From contig OY288254.1 of assembly GCA_958450325.1 (NCBI GenBank), positions 40,377,077 through 40,441,076 of the forward strand: a DNA stretch of 64,000 nucleotides. The letters are read 5' to 3'. The position numbers and the translations under genes are program-made. The DNA comes from Agrostemma githago (taxonomy: Eukaryota; Streptophyta; Magnoliopsida; Caryophyllales; Caryophyllaceae). Shown here piece after piece: positions 45,275 through 57,148 of this stretch; position 1 is the first letter of the stretch, and every line of letters begins with the position of its first letter. The notes under the pieces are model-generated. The model searched no databases, was not told the DNA's origin, and was given only the letters and a program-made list of their open reading frames with translations.

Positions 45275-46779
45275 TGCATTTTCCTTATTTATATAGCTAA
45301 GAATATTCCGGGTACATAGTGAATAGTTAACAGGTGGTTTTTGTTTACCTATTAATAAGCAATGAATATATGAAGTGGTTACATAGGAGTCTTATACCTT
45401 CACAGTCATTCCCATAGATTTCATATCTTTTTTAAAAAATCACCCACTCTTTCAGGAGGTGGGTAACGTATATGTGTTGGCTATTGTAAATATTTTTATC
45501 TATAATTAGTACATACATACATATATGCATGTATATATGTATGTGACTGACTGTGTATATGTGACTGAACTACACTAATGTAAATATTTTTATCTTTAAT
45601 TAATCCCTAATTACTATGTGACTGACTGTATATAAGTATGTGACTGTAAATATTTATATGTGAGTGGCTGAATATATATAAGTATGTGATTGACTGTATA
45701 TATGTGACTGAACGTATATATGTGTACACAGTTATAAATATTTTTGTCTATAATTAATACATATGTATACATACATATATATGGGTGTGTGGCTGACCGT
45801 ATGTTAAGGTATATACGTGTACACCACTGAAAATATTTACCAAAGTTAATAATACATATACATGCAATTTATAATACTAATAATTACAAAAATCCCTTAC
45901 TAATTACTAGTATCTTGTCTAATTAGTGGTCCTTTACATGACAACTAACATAAGTGCTTGTATGATATTGTAGGCACCCTACTCATGTGCGGGAGAAACG
46001 ATCTAAGGAATTCCAATACCCAATCCCTAATTTGACTGGTTCTAAACGACGCAACTTATCTTGGTCAATTGCGGGTCTGGGAGCCTATACAACACTTCGC
46101 CCATCCATCCTAATCGAAGCGTTTATAACACACAAAATATATTGTATCATAGTATGCTCTTAGTGAGTTGGAAGGCGGCAGAATGTTTAGGCGTACTTCT
46201 CAATGATGAGCTGCGATTTTGGTAGCCTGTACAACACGTCGTCCTTCCCTCCTAATCGAAGCGTTTATAATACATAATACATTGTGTCATAGCATGCTCT
46301 TAGTGAGACGGAGGGCGACAGAATGTCGAGGCACACTTCTCAATGATGAGCATATAATAATTTCTTAAAAGTAAATGTCTAGAGTGCACATCCGTCGTTT
46401 GGCGTGGCCTGAGTCTGACTACATTACGCTCTTAGAGCGATGTACGACTGATTAGTCGATCCTCTAATTGTAGCGCTATAATGTCTACTCGGGTTTTTGT
46501 AAAACGTGGGTATGCACCTATTCGTTTATGATGAGGGTCGACGATATGCCTGAGAGAAGCAAGGCGATGCAACTAACTACAGTGAATGTATAGTAACCAT
46601 AACAATTAAACACCATGTAACTATAGGTAAATATGAAAATCAGGTTCGAGATTACCGGTAAAAATTAAAAACAGAGTCACCACAATCGAACTGCAAAATG
46701 AAATATAGTTCAACAGTACCACACATAAATTAAGACAGCAGCTTAGAAATTGGCATCAATATTAAATCGGTGGGCTGAC
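45275..46779. other. Intergenic region with two repeat blocks
   Basis: No gene seen. 45500-45840 is a loose minisatellite of GTATATATGTGACTGACTG-like units. 46076-46350 holds two copies of a unit of about 140 bp containing CTAATCGAAGCGTTTATAA and TCTCAATGATGAGC, with a decayed third copy to about 46500. Confidence 0.55.
46076..46350 (+). repeat. 140-bp tandem duplication
   Basis: Copies at about 46076-46213 and 46221-46350, both with AGCCT(A/G)TACAACAC, CTAATCGAAGCGTTTATAA, GCTCTTAGTGAG and CTTCTCAATGATGAGC. Confidence 0.7.
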
Positions 46780-49425
46780 TTAGGTCATATGAGCCTTTCC
46801 ATGTCGTTTCTTCCGTTGTTTGGACTGCGGCTCGGTTGACTCTCCTGCATCTTCACACTTTTCAAAAGCTGTATCTGTTCGTGCTGCTTTTTCGGAATTG
46901 GCCGCCACCACACTGTTTCCCTGAACTGGCCTGGTATGGCTACTGTTCCCTTAATTACTTCGTCTCCTTGGTGGACTCATCTGGTTGCTCGCACAAAGAC
47001 TCCTAAATTTATGTCCTATTGTGCCAGTAATTGATCCGAATAGGGACTATTGAGTTGCGTCTTTAATGAAACAAAGATGGAAAAAAAATAGTAAAACAGT
47101 AGCTTACCGTTGCACTAACGGGATTCTTTGACACAATTGACACCGAGACAGAACTCCCTGCTGCTGCTTCGTCTACTACTTCCACTGCCTGCACCTACAG
47201 TGTTGTAATATTCGTCCTATATAAATATGAAAAACCATGCTAACTCTATGACTGTATAGGTTTAGTGGAGTACCGTCTGTGTAGTAGGTGGTGTAGTCAT
47301 CAGATTTCTCCATGTCAGCTTATTTGCTTCATTATCACACATATCTATGACTGCGTAGCATCTTGAATTCTGTTTAATGTTGAATGCTTGCGTGATCCTG
47401 AGTTTGAAAAGATACTCTTTCTCTATAATAGCACAGAATTCTTGGGGAAGTAGACCGTTTGGACTTGACTCCTGCACATACATCGTAAGTCAATACTGTT
47501 GTGTAATAAGTTGTGTAACACGCTAAATCATGGGATAGGATAAACTCAAACCGTCCTTTCGTCTAGCAGCTTCTTTGCCGTCTTCCCTAGGAGTTTTGCT
47601 ATTTGATCGTCCCAAATTATAATGTCCACAAATTCACATATGTCATCAAACACAGTGAATTTCCCCAGGTACCTGCTTAAATGTACTCACTGTTAGTACA
47701 ACAAAAAAAATACTAATTGGTAAGTAGTGAATGTTCATGGCAGCGTAACCTTATCACGGCTGCCTCATTGCCAAGCCGATGAATCGACAATCTTTCGTCT
47801 CACAGTACCACATCCTATTCTACTTTTCCAACATCTTATACCTGCACTCTCCACACGATGGGTAGCATCATTCTTTTGTTGTGTCCATCTCATATATGGT
47901 TGCTAGTGTAACGAACGCCCCAGCCAACATAAATGTTATCTACTGTTAACTTTGTCTGAGGTATACTGTAGGTATTTGTAGCTACTTTTTCCAATCTTAG
48001 TATAATGCCTTCCTTCGTAGAAATATAAGAGTAATTATCTAAGAGAAATATAAGAGTAAAATATACCTTCGTGCTATTTAATCTCCGATAGTGACTTGCA
48101 CTTAGATCTAGTGAGTATGTTGCGAGGTCTGGTGCACGTAGTCGGCACACCAGTCTTCCACCTATCGGGTCCGGATAAGGCTGGGTAACTATAATGACGT
48201 AGTATTGTGAGCAAGTTCGGTAAAATTCAACTTTACTGGACTGAATTAGGGCAGCTGTGAACTTACTTTCTTTGGAATGCAAACAGCTCTTCAATTTTAG
48301 GATTAACCAATATCTTAGATGCATCACGGGTCGTAATACTAACTTCATCTGAGAAAATTAACCAATCTATTTATTATTCTACTGGAATGATCTCGCGTTC
48401 TTTTTTATTCTACTTCGTCTAACAGTAGTGAAGTCGTTTGTAAAAAGAATTGCACTCTTTTGTAGAAATAAACAATAGGTTAGTAGTTTATACCTTTCTA
48501 TTCATTCCGTTTCACATGCCTTATTACTAAGATCAGTCTGTCCTTCCGCATGAACCCGTTCACAATTGATACTATATCCGATATAAATGGGCCGAACACG
48601 GAGCATGTTATCTGTTCTTTCCTGTATGCAGATTTTTTTTAGAACATAATTAAGAACTGACATGACATTTAGATCAGTAAGAGTGTTGCTAACTGTGTAT
48701 TCTCCAAGACAATTGATGTCCAATTGTAGCCTTTTGCTGACGTTTGAATAGAGTTGTAATCAATAAATTTTCCAATGACGTCTGTGATATTGAGAAACAC
48801 AAATAGTTAGCAGGTGAATGTGGATACGTATAAATGAGTATTTCAGTAGACTATTTACTGTCTCAGCTATGTATGTGTCGTTGGGAAGTTTCCTGCTATA
48901 ATATCGTCATATTCAGTAAAATTTTACACACACATTGGGATATTTGAATCGGGGTGCAATTCCATCGCCTTGGTACTAAATTCAACCCAAATTCTGCACT
49001 TGTGCGCTGTTGCTTTTTCCGTGCCAACATTAGACGAAACTGAAAACTTTGAAATGTTATAGATGTGTCCTTCTTTAAACCTTTTACCGAATGCTGACAC
49101 TAATTTCTGTCTGATTGACGCTTGAATTGTGTTGCCCTATTTACATAATGTATCGGGTTAACATTGAACATATGGTTTACATCGAGCAGATGGTTACACA
49201 GATGGAATTACGGTTACAAAAAAAAAGGACGGGAGAACATACCGAGCTATCGACCATGATAAGCTCAACTCCGAAAGTTATTGGTTTTTTGCCTATTTGG
49301 GACGCATCGAAATCCGGCTTCTTTGACGTACGTAGCCACTTCCTCATAATTCGCACCGTTATCTGGACGGATCTCGTTGATTCTGTAATTTCTGGGATCG
49401 TGACCAACTTACATTGAAACGCCAT
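46780..49425 (-). pseudogene. RPA1-like single-stranded DNA-binding protein, copy 2
   Basis: Same architecture as copy 1, diverged. Exon 49425-49243 starts MAFQCKLVTIPEITESTRSV and has ITVRIMRKWLR (OB fold A). Exon from 49136 reads GNTIQAS then EGHIYNISKFSVSS. ITDVIGKFIDYNSIQ near 48795 starts OB fold B; DASKILVNPKIEELF near 48330 ends it. A zinc ribbon (PSCGEC...MWYCETKDC) lies near 47850, YLGKFTVFDDICEF and IAKLLGKTAKKL near 47600, OB fold C (LLPQEFCAIIEKEYLFKLRI) at 47430, and a basic tail QRKKRHGKAHMT ending at 46780. Stops in the zinc-ribbon exon (TGA where Trp is expected, and TAG) and unresolved segments around 47900-48250 and 48500-48700 indicate a pseudogene. Copies 1 and 2 are tandem and on the same strand. 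Confidence 0.7.
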
Positions 49426-50078
49426 AGTTTGTGATTTGTGATTGTATATGTAATTGTAAAATTGTAAATTGTATACTCAGTTTTCTCTGAAATTTTGCAC
49501 AGTAGTTGTGAACAAACCAAATTCTCTCCAATGCTTTAATAAGGAGAGTAACTTGTTAGCAGTTAGTTTTAAACATAGAAGTTATCATTATTTTTTACTT
49601 GGGTAGTGGGTAGTTCTGAATTCCAATAAAAAAATAAGAAAACAGCAGTAAACTACCCAGAAACCGCCGTTTACAGTTACCTCCCAGTGTAAACTGCTAA
49701 CAATGCTCATCCCTCATCCCTCGTTCCCTCATCCTCCCTCATTCACACAATGCTCCATCCACGTGGGCGCATGAGAATGCGACACATCAGATCCATGTCA
49801 TCAATGTTGATGTGGATGAATAAGAATGCTCTAAATGTTGTTGTTCTTATATATTAGGGATGGGGGAAAGAGGAGACTTTATTTCCCGATAATAAATGTA
49901 ATTATTTATGTAAAAATATTATAGAGAAAATTATCTTTATATAACTAAAGCGCATAACTACTCCGTAAAATTATGGGTGTACGCTTATAGTAGTATTATG
50001 AGTATGTCATTTACGAACATCATTAATAGTTTTCTCCTTATTTTCTTGAACAATTCATTTTAGTAGCTGTTAAACATC

Positions 50079-50144
<66 letters not shown>

Positions 50145-50926
50145 CCATGTGTCTCACAAACCCAATCCACTGATCCACAATATTAGTCATTGAAAAAATT
50201 GTAGAAAAAACATACAGTAGTCTTTTTCTCATACCGAGGATGTGTATAGATTTATTAAAAAAATAAAAAACAAAAAAATCCCAAATTTCAATTCACGAAG
50301 CAGTCTCTCTTAATTACTTTCGTTGATAAATTACACAACCCTTCTAACTAAATAAATAAATAACTATACAAATAAATAACTATATATATGTATATATATT
50401 TCAAATTATATTATATTTTATATACATCACATCTTTTATTGTATATATTCGTAAATAATATAAATTTTTTTGTTCTATATAAATGATATTTCGGATTGAA
50501 TTTTGAACATATATATTAATATATAATAGCTCTAATTATAGCATTTGTTAATTGCTTGACTTTTCTTTTTTTTCAAGAATGTGTAGAAGTAAAATTTATT
50601 ATTCTTTGTATCTCGAGGGAAATTTTAATTCTCACCTCTTCCCATGATTTTGTGTTTGACTTTTGAGGTCAAGGTAACTTGAATCAGAGAGCACAAATTG
50701 AAATATATAGAACGTTAATAACGTCCGAATATAATATCAGATACATCTAATCTAAATACATGTAATTGTGTTTAGATTTATTTGATTGCAAGTATAAAAA
50801 CTGCATTAATTGTAAGAGCTAATTGAGACTACTAATTCTTTGCAACTACATTGCATAAAAACTCACCGCTTATATTTACATAAACTGCAAAATTTAACGC
50901 ATTCAATTTTGGGAACAAAAAATCAA
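49426..50926. other. AT-rich intergenic stretch
   Basis: No gene seen. A CTCATCCCTCATCC-type region at 49700-49840 ends GAATGCTC and may be a degraded MITE. A TA microsatellite lies at 50082-50143. Confidence 0.45.
50082..50143 (+). repeat. TA dinucleotide microsatellite
   Basis: About 31 uninterrupted TA units. Confidence 0.95.
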
Positions 50927-51772
50927 GAGTTATTTAACCGGAATAATACCAACTTTGGGTGGTATTTCATAAATAAACCAACTTTAATTAATACGGGGAT
51001 AAAACCATGTATCAGACATGTTATACACTAATGAAATTGTCTCACCTGCTACCGCCTATGCCCGTTAATATTTTACTAATATTGACTTTTCATGTAACCC
51101 CATACAATTAACTTCATTAATTTTCAACTTCTTAACTTCATCTTCACTTCATCTTCTTCCTCAATTTATGTTCTGCTTCAATTCATCACTTCATCTTCTT
51201 CTTCAATTCACCTTGTCGAAGGTAATTTTTTTTCGACTTTTTTCTGTTTATCAACTTTCGAAGGTAATAATTCATCTTGTCCGTCTTTATAATTACCATT
51301 AAAATTGTCGAAAATTCATTTTCAGGGGTTATAACCGTAGAGAAGTTCATTCCTCAATCCTTTGAGTCGGCAATGTCAATGGTGAGTATTGTTTTTTCAT
51401 TTCTCCCAAATCGATTTTTCTGGGTTTCCTTATTAATTTAGGGTGTTTCTTATTCTAAGTTTAATTTAGGGGTTGTTATGGGTTTTCTATTTGTGTTTTT
51501 TTAACTGGTTTGATTGAAAATGTAGGTTGATCCATGCAAACTTGTGACCTTGAAGTTTTGTTATTGGGAAAATCGAGTTTGGTGTGGGAATGAAGAAGAT
51601 GAAGATGTGTGTTAGTATGGGACCCACGAAAACCGACTTCATCCGGTCATTTAAGAGACAATTTCATTCGTGTATAATATGTCTCATACATGATTTTATT
51701 CACGTATTAATTAAAGTCGGTTTTATTCATGGAATACCACCCAAAGTTTGTATTATTCCTGTTAAATAACCC
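50927..51772. mobile_element. Mutator-like element, 846 bp, long TIRs
   Basis: Terminal inverted repeats of about 118 bp (50927 to about 51046 against about 51653-51772), starting GAGTTATTTAACCGG and GGGTTATTTAACAGG. Perfect 9-bp duplications AAAAATCAA lie at 50918-50926 and 51773-51781. Long TIRs with 9-bp TSDs are the Mutator hallmark. The interior holds a short two-exon ORF but no complete transposase, so it is non-autonomous, either a deletion derivative or a Pack-MULE. Confidence 0.88.
51373..51615 (+). pseudogene. Short spliced ORF inside the Mutator-like element
   Basis: ATG at 51373, exon to 51381, donor GTGAGT, acceptor TGTAG at 51521-51525, second exon 51526-51615 ending TAG. The product would be 32 residues, including KLVTLKFCYWENRVWCG and an acidic NEEDEDV. 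A second possible intron lies upstream in the leader (donor GAAGGTAA near 51220 or 51260, acceptor TTTCAG near 51325). The pattern K(x)VTLKxCYxxxxV recalls N-termini of plant MULE transposases, so it may be a truncated transposase start; a captured host exon is the alternative. Confidence 0.4.
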
Positions 51773-52783
51773 AAAAATCAATGTCTCTTCGTTATTTTAA
51801 AATACATCGGTTGTAGCAATAAGTTTTAACTCGGTTATTGTTTCTTGATGCCGAGGCAAATGATTTAAATCTTAATGTCCAATTCCAATTGTGATTATAT
51901 ATTATTTGCGGTTTTTGATTCTCAAAGTTAACATTAGGTTAAGAAGAGTAAGCTTTAGTAAATTAGGTTAGAAAAAGTGCAACCTTAAAATGAATAAGGT
52001 AATATTGATTTTCCAGTTATAATAATTACAAATCATTTAATCGTTAATTACAAATCAATCAACCGACTTATTTCTTAGTGTTATTTTATTTAAGCTCGAA
52101 ATAAGCTCAATTCTTTTTAAGTAAAATCAGTAATAGGGTCATTAACGTCAGGTCTCTAATATTGATTTTCCAGTTATAATAATTAATACGTACAAATTAG
52201 ATCGATCTTATTTAAAATTTTTCGAAACAACCATTACTTTTGAAACTATTATAAAAAAGTGATAATGGAAAAATCATTGTATTTTATTATTGAATGATAT
52301 TACGCATACGAAGTACCAAATATTTTTTTATCATTTTGAGTATTTAAACTAATAAATCATATGTGTAAATTTTTTTGGTATTATTTGACATTTATTGTGA
52401 GTCCCATTTGTGATTCTTTGAGAAACTTTAATAATCTACAGTACGTTTAATTATTAAAACTAGTCGTCATACCTGTGCACCGCACGAGACTATATTGTTT
52501 TATGTTTTTGTAATTCGCAGTTCCGTCTTTTTTGTCTCATTATCCAATATTTATTTAATTGTTTATTCATTTTTGTTTCAATTTCATGTTTTTGTAACTT
52601 TGTTTACTTTCAAAGTCATTTCTAATATCATAAGCAGTAAATTAAGTAATGCATTATTTGACGTTAATGTGATAACTCAATAACGATGAGTTGTTGGCTT
52701 GGGTATTAGATTTTTGAGTTTATAAGAATGTAAGAAAATTATTATTATTGGTGAAACTGATAAGATGTATTATTCATAATAAC
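51773..52783. other. AT-rich intergenic stretch
   Basis: No gene seen. A roughly 28-bp direct repeat starting AATATTGATTTTCCAGTTAT occurs near 52002 and 52157. A Helitron-like 3' end (minus strand) lies at 52460-52488. Confidence 0.5.
52460..52488 (-). mobile_element. Possible Helitron 3' end
   Basis: On the minus strand: imperfect hairpin CTCGTGC-GG-TGCACAGG, then ATGACGA and CTAG followed by T, as in plant Helitron termini. The body would extend to the right; no 5' end was identified. Confidence 0.3.
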
Positions 52784-53912
52784 TACTCCCTTCAACCCAT
52801 TACGATTTATCCACTTTTATTCAAATGTGAAGGATTGATGGTAGGGATTCGTCACGTCCCAACCGATCAAGTAAAGTAACCGGCTATTCCTAACTAGGGT
52901 AGATAGGGCAAGTCGGGTCGAATCCACGGGGACGGTAATGTATAGCCTAGACAAGGTCGGCCCAAATACTAGACTAAGTCAACGGACTAAGCTAAACTAG
53001 AGATTGAGAAGAGGGGAGAAAACTAGGCTATGACTAAGAGGAACAACTAAGGAGAACGGGCTAGGATTAGGTCGGGGTCAAAGGGGTAACGGAATGGTCA
53101 AGGGAGAACTAGAGCGAAGGAGGTAGTAGGGTGATCTAGGTTGGTCCGGGCTCTCGCAACTTAGACTCACCTAGAGGTTCCACCTAAAACCCATCTCAGC
53201 GATACACAACACAATCGGGGTTTCTAACACGCTATAAGCCTAGGTTGAATCCGGGCTCTCGCTTCGTAGACCGACCTAGGGGTCGTCCTCACCGGGCTCT
53301 CGCAACTTAGTGAGAGAACCGAACCCACAAAAAAACTATCACCCACAAAAGAAAGGCAAGAATAACAAGCATTCTTAACTACTTAGTCAATCAAGCATTT
53401 CAACAAACAAGTGATGTGCACCAAACCAAGAGGAAACCCAAATCTTCCACCAACATCTCTAACAAACCCTTAATCGCCCAATTAACACCCTAATCACCCT
53501 ACTAATTCTAGCAAGAACACTACTCTAACATAATCCAACTACAACTAACACTAACAAGGAGAATCATCATAAGAAACAAAACAAACATCTATAAACTAGT
53601 GAAAACAATAAACAACAATCAAAGACTAAAACTTGGATGATTAAAACAAGATAAAGAGTAAAAGGAGAAGAGGATTGTACCATACTACAAAGGAAATGGA
53701 AAAGGAGAACACTTGTATATAAGAAAACCCAAATAATTCCACCAAGGTTGTCAAGCTTGAATGGATTCTTCAAGAATTCCTTAATACAAGAGCTAATCTA
53801 CGATTAACAACTAATTACCTACTAATCTACACTAATCTAATCTAATCTAACCTAAAGTAGTTTAGGGTTTAATGTCTAATGGAGTGCATATCCTCTACAA
53901 AACAAGGGAAGA

Positions 53913-53921
53913 GTATAAATA
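53913..53921 (-). promoter_or_regulatory. TATA box of family C LTR
   Basis: CTATTTATACTC on the minus strand. It is present in the 3' LTR only; the matching part of the 5' LTR is deleted. Confidence 0.55.
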
Positions 53922-53975
53922 GAGTTACAAGTGGAAAGGAGAAGAAAGAAAGGAGTGCGGCCTGAATTGGGCTCA

Positions 53976-54081
53976 TCCCGTTCGGGATGAGTTGGTCCCG
54001 TTCGGGATGGACCCTTCACAGAACACCTCTCTTTTGTGCACCTCAACCGGTTCCGGTTGAGCTCAACCGGAACCGGTTGAG
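53976..54081 (-). repeat. Palindrome cluster in family C LTR
   Basis: Two copies of ATCCCGTTCGGGAT-like sequence, then CTCAACCGGTTCCGGTTGAG and its mirror CTCAACCGGAACCGGTTGAG. Confidence 0.75.
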
Positions 54082-54474
54082 TCTTGTAGGCCTCCTTTAA
54101 GCTTCTTTCGGTCCCTCCTTGCTTCTCATGGGTTTCTCATCGATTCTCGGGACTCGGGATCGGGTCTCGGAGGCTGGTACTCGAGATCGGGTCTCGGAGG
54201 CTCGGGTCTCGGGATCGGGTCTCGGAGGCTCGGGATTGGGTCCCAAGGTCTCGGGGTCGATTCCAAGGCATCGAGTCATCGTTCCTTTACTCCGTTGGCT
54301 CCAAAATGTGTATGTATCGAGTCGGAATCGCTCCAACTCTTCCAAATCGGTCTCGGGAACCTGAAACGAACTAAAGGAAGCATAAGAAGCCCATAGACCG
54401 CTCCCAAAGAGCGATTCCACAAGGAAAATGGGACCAAAACACTACGAAATAGGCACTACAAACCACACTTATCA

Positions 54475-54492
54475 ACTTCCCCACACTTAACC
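54475..54492 (-). other. Poly-purine tract of family C
   Basis: GGGTTAAGTGTGGGGAAGT on the minus strand, directly abutting the 3' LTR. Confidence 0.75.
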
Positions 54493-56228
54493 CTTACTCG
54501 CCCTCAAGTAAGCACATACTAAATACTAAACTAGCCGAGTGGGTATTAGCGCACCCTACGCCCTTTCAACTCACGCGAGTACACTTAGAGGAAAAGTGCA
54601 CTCCGCAAGGCAAGTCGGGTCTTGCGACAAAACTGTGGATGCAACCGGACACAAAACACACAAACAAACAAACACACAAACAAACACATAATCGGTTGCA
54701 CCCAAAAGAAAACAAATACCGCTTCCCTCAAAAAGCGGTGAAAGAAGCACCGGTTTAGGACTCGAGGTAAGTGACAACGTTCCCAAGCTAGAAATACAAA
54801 CCAAGGTGGACTAAACCCTAATAGTATGACGATAAAGCAACAAAAACGTTGGTAACTTACCTAGGTCCTCCTAACTTTCTAAAAATGTACTACGGGACTA
54901 TCGGCGGAGTGGAAAAGTGAAGAACCACGGTGTTAGTCGACACTGTAGGTAAGTGAGACCCCGCCCCCTTTAGCCATGAGCCAAGAGGGTCGTCCCATGT
55001 CCAAAACCGCCTAACAAGTCCAAGTAAAAAGGTGGAAATAATGCAAAATGAGGGAAGACCGACTAATGCCGCTATCATCCTTCCTCGGGACTCGGTCCTT
55101 TGGTAGGCTCTTCATGGCAAAAGTCGGAAAAAGGCTTATTTTTTGTGGGGATTTCTTTTTGTGAGACGTGTTTTCTTTTGGCATTTTCTTTCTTTTCGAC
55201 GTTTTGATTTGTTTGTTGCCATGCCATTTCTTTTTCTTCTTTTCTATTTTCTTTTTGGCTTTTGTGCCTTTTCTTTTTCTTCATTCTTTTCTTTCTTTCA
55301 TTTTTTTCTTTCTTTTCTTTTTTTTGCCCTTTTTTGGCAAGATTTGGCTTTTTGGCACTTCTTGACAATTAAGAAAGAGAGAATCAACAAATTGCAATTT
55401 ATTATGTGATATGTATAGGAGGTAGGGAAATGGGTGAGTTGGGAGCGCGCTTTCCCTTCAAACCCACAAAAAGTGGAGAACTTGGACTAATCAAACAATC
55501 CTAAACACGGTCACCTAAGGGACGAGACTCGGTAACCAAGGCCTTTTCACACCGTGGGTGGTCATAATGGTCAAAGGTGCAAATCCCGTAGTAAATCCCT
55601 AGTAAGCTTGGTGGACTCAAGGTAAAGGACCAACGAACTCATTGATTTAGGGTCATTCTACTAGATTAAAGTCCAAAACTCGATTTATACAACTAGGAAA
55701 GGAAAATAGACACTCACACTCTAGCCTCTAAACCGGGTTTTAAAAAATGGTTTACGCACAAGACACACAACACAACACAAAACAAAGACAAGACGAAAAC
55801 GAACGAAAGAAAAAGAAGCAAAAGCAACAAAACAAGAACAAAACAAAACGAACACATACAAAACACAAACACCACCCCGAATTTCCAAACAAGTCACCAA
55901 ATCAAACACACGTATGTACAAGCTCCACCCGAGCACACCACATCACAATCTCCTCCAAACTCCGCAAGAGACAAAAAAGGAAAAAGGGATAGAAGATGTT
56001 ACCGGACATCATGAAAGCTCTCCAAAATTAGCGGCGATTTAAGCAACCTATAAGGAAAAGAGGGCAAACACACAAAACAAAACAAATACACGACACAAAG
56101 ACACGAAAGGAAAACACAAAAAAAGAAAAATCTTTTTGATTTTTGTGAAATTTTTCAAATTTTTATGGATTTTAAAGATTTTTTTCGAAAAAACTAAGAA
56201 AATAAAACTAACTATGCTAGAATATCGC
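54493..56228 (-). other. Family C 3' non-coding region with homopurine tract
   Basis: About 1.7 kb. A minus-strand homopurine tract at about 55145-55345 would read as Lys/Glu/Arg-rich sequence. AGGCTCTTCATGG at 55106 (plus) marks the stretch shared with family B. No independent gene was recognised; overlapping ORFs on both strands are low complexity. Confidence 0.5.
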
Positions 56229-56258
56229 TCCCCCACACTTAAATCGAGCAATGTCCTC
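56229..56258 (-). promoter_or_regulatory. GAGGACATTG plus G-run block, family C
   Basis: On the minus strand GAGGACATTG, then TTTAAGTGTGGGGGAGCG. The same block is at 27305-27337 in B and, with a changed spacer, after each family A ORF. It resembles a PPT and may prime a second plus strand. Confidence 0.5.
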
Positions 56259-56362
56259 ATATGCTCAATTGTAGTGTGCGGAGAAACAAAAGAAAAAGAA
56301 AAGAAACTACGAAAATAAAGCTAAAAAACGAAAATAAAGTGAAGAAAAGGGCAGAAGGCGCC

Positions 56363-56394
56363 CGGCCGGGGTGTAGTCAAGTCACCATGGGCCG
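56363..56394 (-). promoter_or_regulatory. Conserved-loop hairpin 2, family C
   Basis: Arms GGTG/CACC around loop ACTTGACTA, extended by CGGCC/GGCCG across a small internal loop. Confidence 0.5.
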
Positions 56395-56437
56395 AGATGA
56401 GAAAAAGATATGGAAGGTAAAAGGAAATGGGAGGGGA

Positions 56438-56466
56438 GGGCTAGGTGTAATCAAGTCACCTAGCCC
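56438..56466 (-). promoter_or_regulatory. Conserved-loop hairpin 1, family C
   Basis: Perfect 10-bp arms GGGCTAGGTG and CACCTAGCCC around loop ACTTGATTA (minus strand). Counterpart of 27081-27103 in family B. Confidence 0.6.
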
Positions 56467-56537
56467 GGATTCCGCCTAAATCTGACTAAATCCTCAAAAA
56501 AGAAAGTGAAAATCTTGTAAAATTTGGATTTTGAAAT

Positions 56538-56568
56538 GACTCTCGATGTAGTCACGTCATCGAGAGTC
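56538..56568 (-). promoter_or_regulatory. Conserved-loop hairpin 3, family C
   Basis: Perfect 11-bp arms GACTCTCGATG and CATCGAGAGTC around loop ACGTGACTA (minus strand). The loop-closing pairs GATG/CATC differ from GGTG/CACC by a compensating change. Confidence 0.6.
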
Positions 56569-56960
56569 GGGAGCAACCACTACTAAGGCCTTGAAGGCCA
56601 CTAAGATACCATGACTCAAGCGGAAGGGAATAAACAAAGGAAAACAAGCAATAAAAGACGGAAAAGTAAGGATAGTTACCCAAACCAATCGGCTAGTAAC
56701 TCACTCGCTCCATCGTCTCAATGGTCATTATAGGCACAAAGCTTGTCTTCATCATTGCTATTCCTCTTCATTCTCGATAATACCGCATGGTAGAGGTGGT
56801 AAAGGTATGAGGGGGATGGGATTTGATGTGGATCTCGGTGTAAAGTGAGGTGTATGGGTCATATGATCGGAACAAGGAGGAGTAGGGAGGTTGGGAGGGG
56901 GTATAATGGATGGGTGGAGTGAAGCGCCTAAGAAAAGGCTCAAAAGGGAGAAAGGGGACC

Positions 56961-57148
56961 ATCCCGGTTGGGATGGATGGTCCCGATTGGGTTGATAAAC
57001 CCTTCCCGATCGGGAAGCTCTCGTCCCGGTCGGGAATGCACTCCAGTGAGTCCGAATTTTTGCACCTTCATCCCGATCGGGATGGCTCCTTCCCGGTCGG
57101 GATTCCTCATCCTTCCCGGTCGGGAAGCCCTCTTCCCGGTCGGGATGA
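56961..57148 (-). repeat. Internal palindrome cluster of family C
   Basis: About eight copies of TCCCG(A/G)TCGGGA-type palindromes spaced 15-40 bp, absent from the matching place in family B. They lie in an open minus-strand frame (56758-57291, 177 codons) in which they read as PTG/DRD/PGR-rich repeats; whether that frame is translated is unknown. Confidence 0.7.

Larger units (their letters stand above)
52836..54474 (-). repeat. Family C 3' LTR, 1639 bp, full length
   Basis: On the minus strand TGATAAGTGTGG...ACCATCA. It contains a TATA box (53913-53921), a palindrome cluster (53976-54081), a tandem repeat of CTCGGGATCGGGT-like units (54140-54245), three CGGGCTCTCGC motifs (about 53148, 53251 and 53293) and the U5 motif near 52918. 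Confidence 0.9.

Noticed and set aside
49700..49845. A MITE with GAATGCTC ends
   Set aside because: Only one convincing end; the inverted repeat and target duplication could not be matched.
50038..50232. A 64-codon Ile/Tyr repeat ORF
   Set aside because: Created by the TA microsatellite.
55143..55409. Phe-rich plus-strand ORFs (55143-55409, 55168-55365) as membrane proteins
   Set aside because: They are the antisense reading of the homopurine tract of family C.
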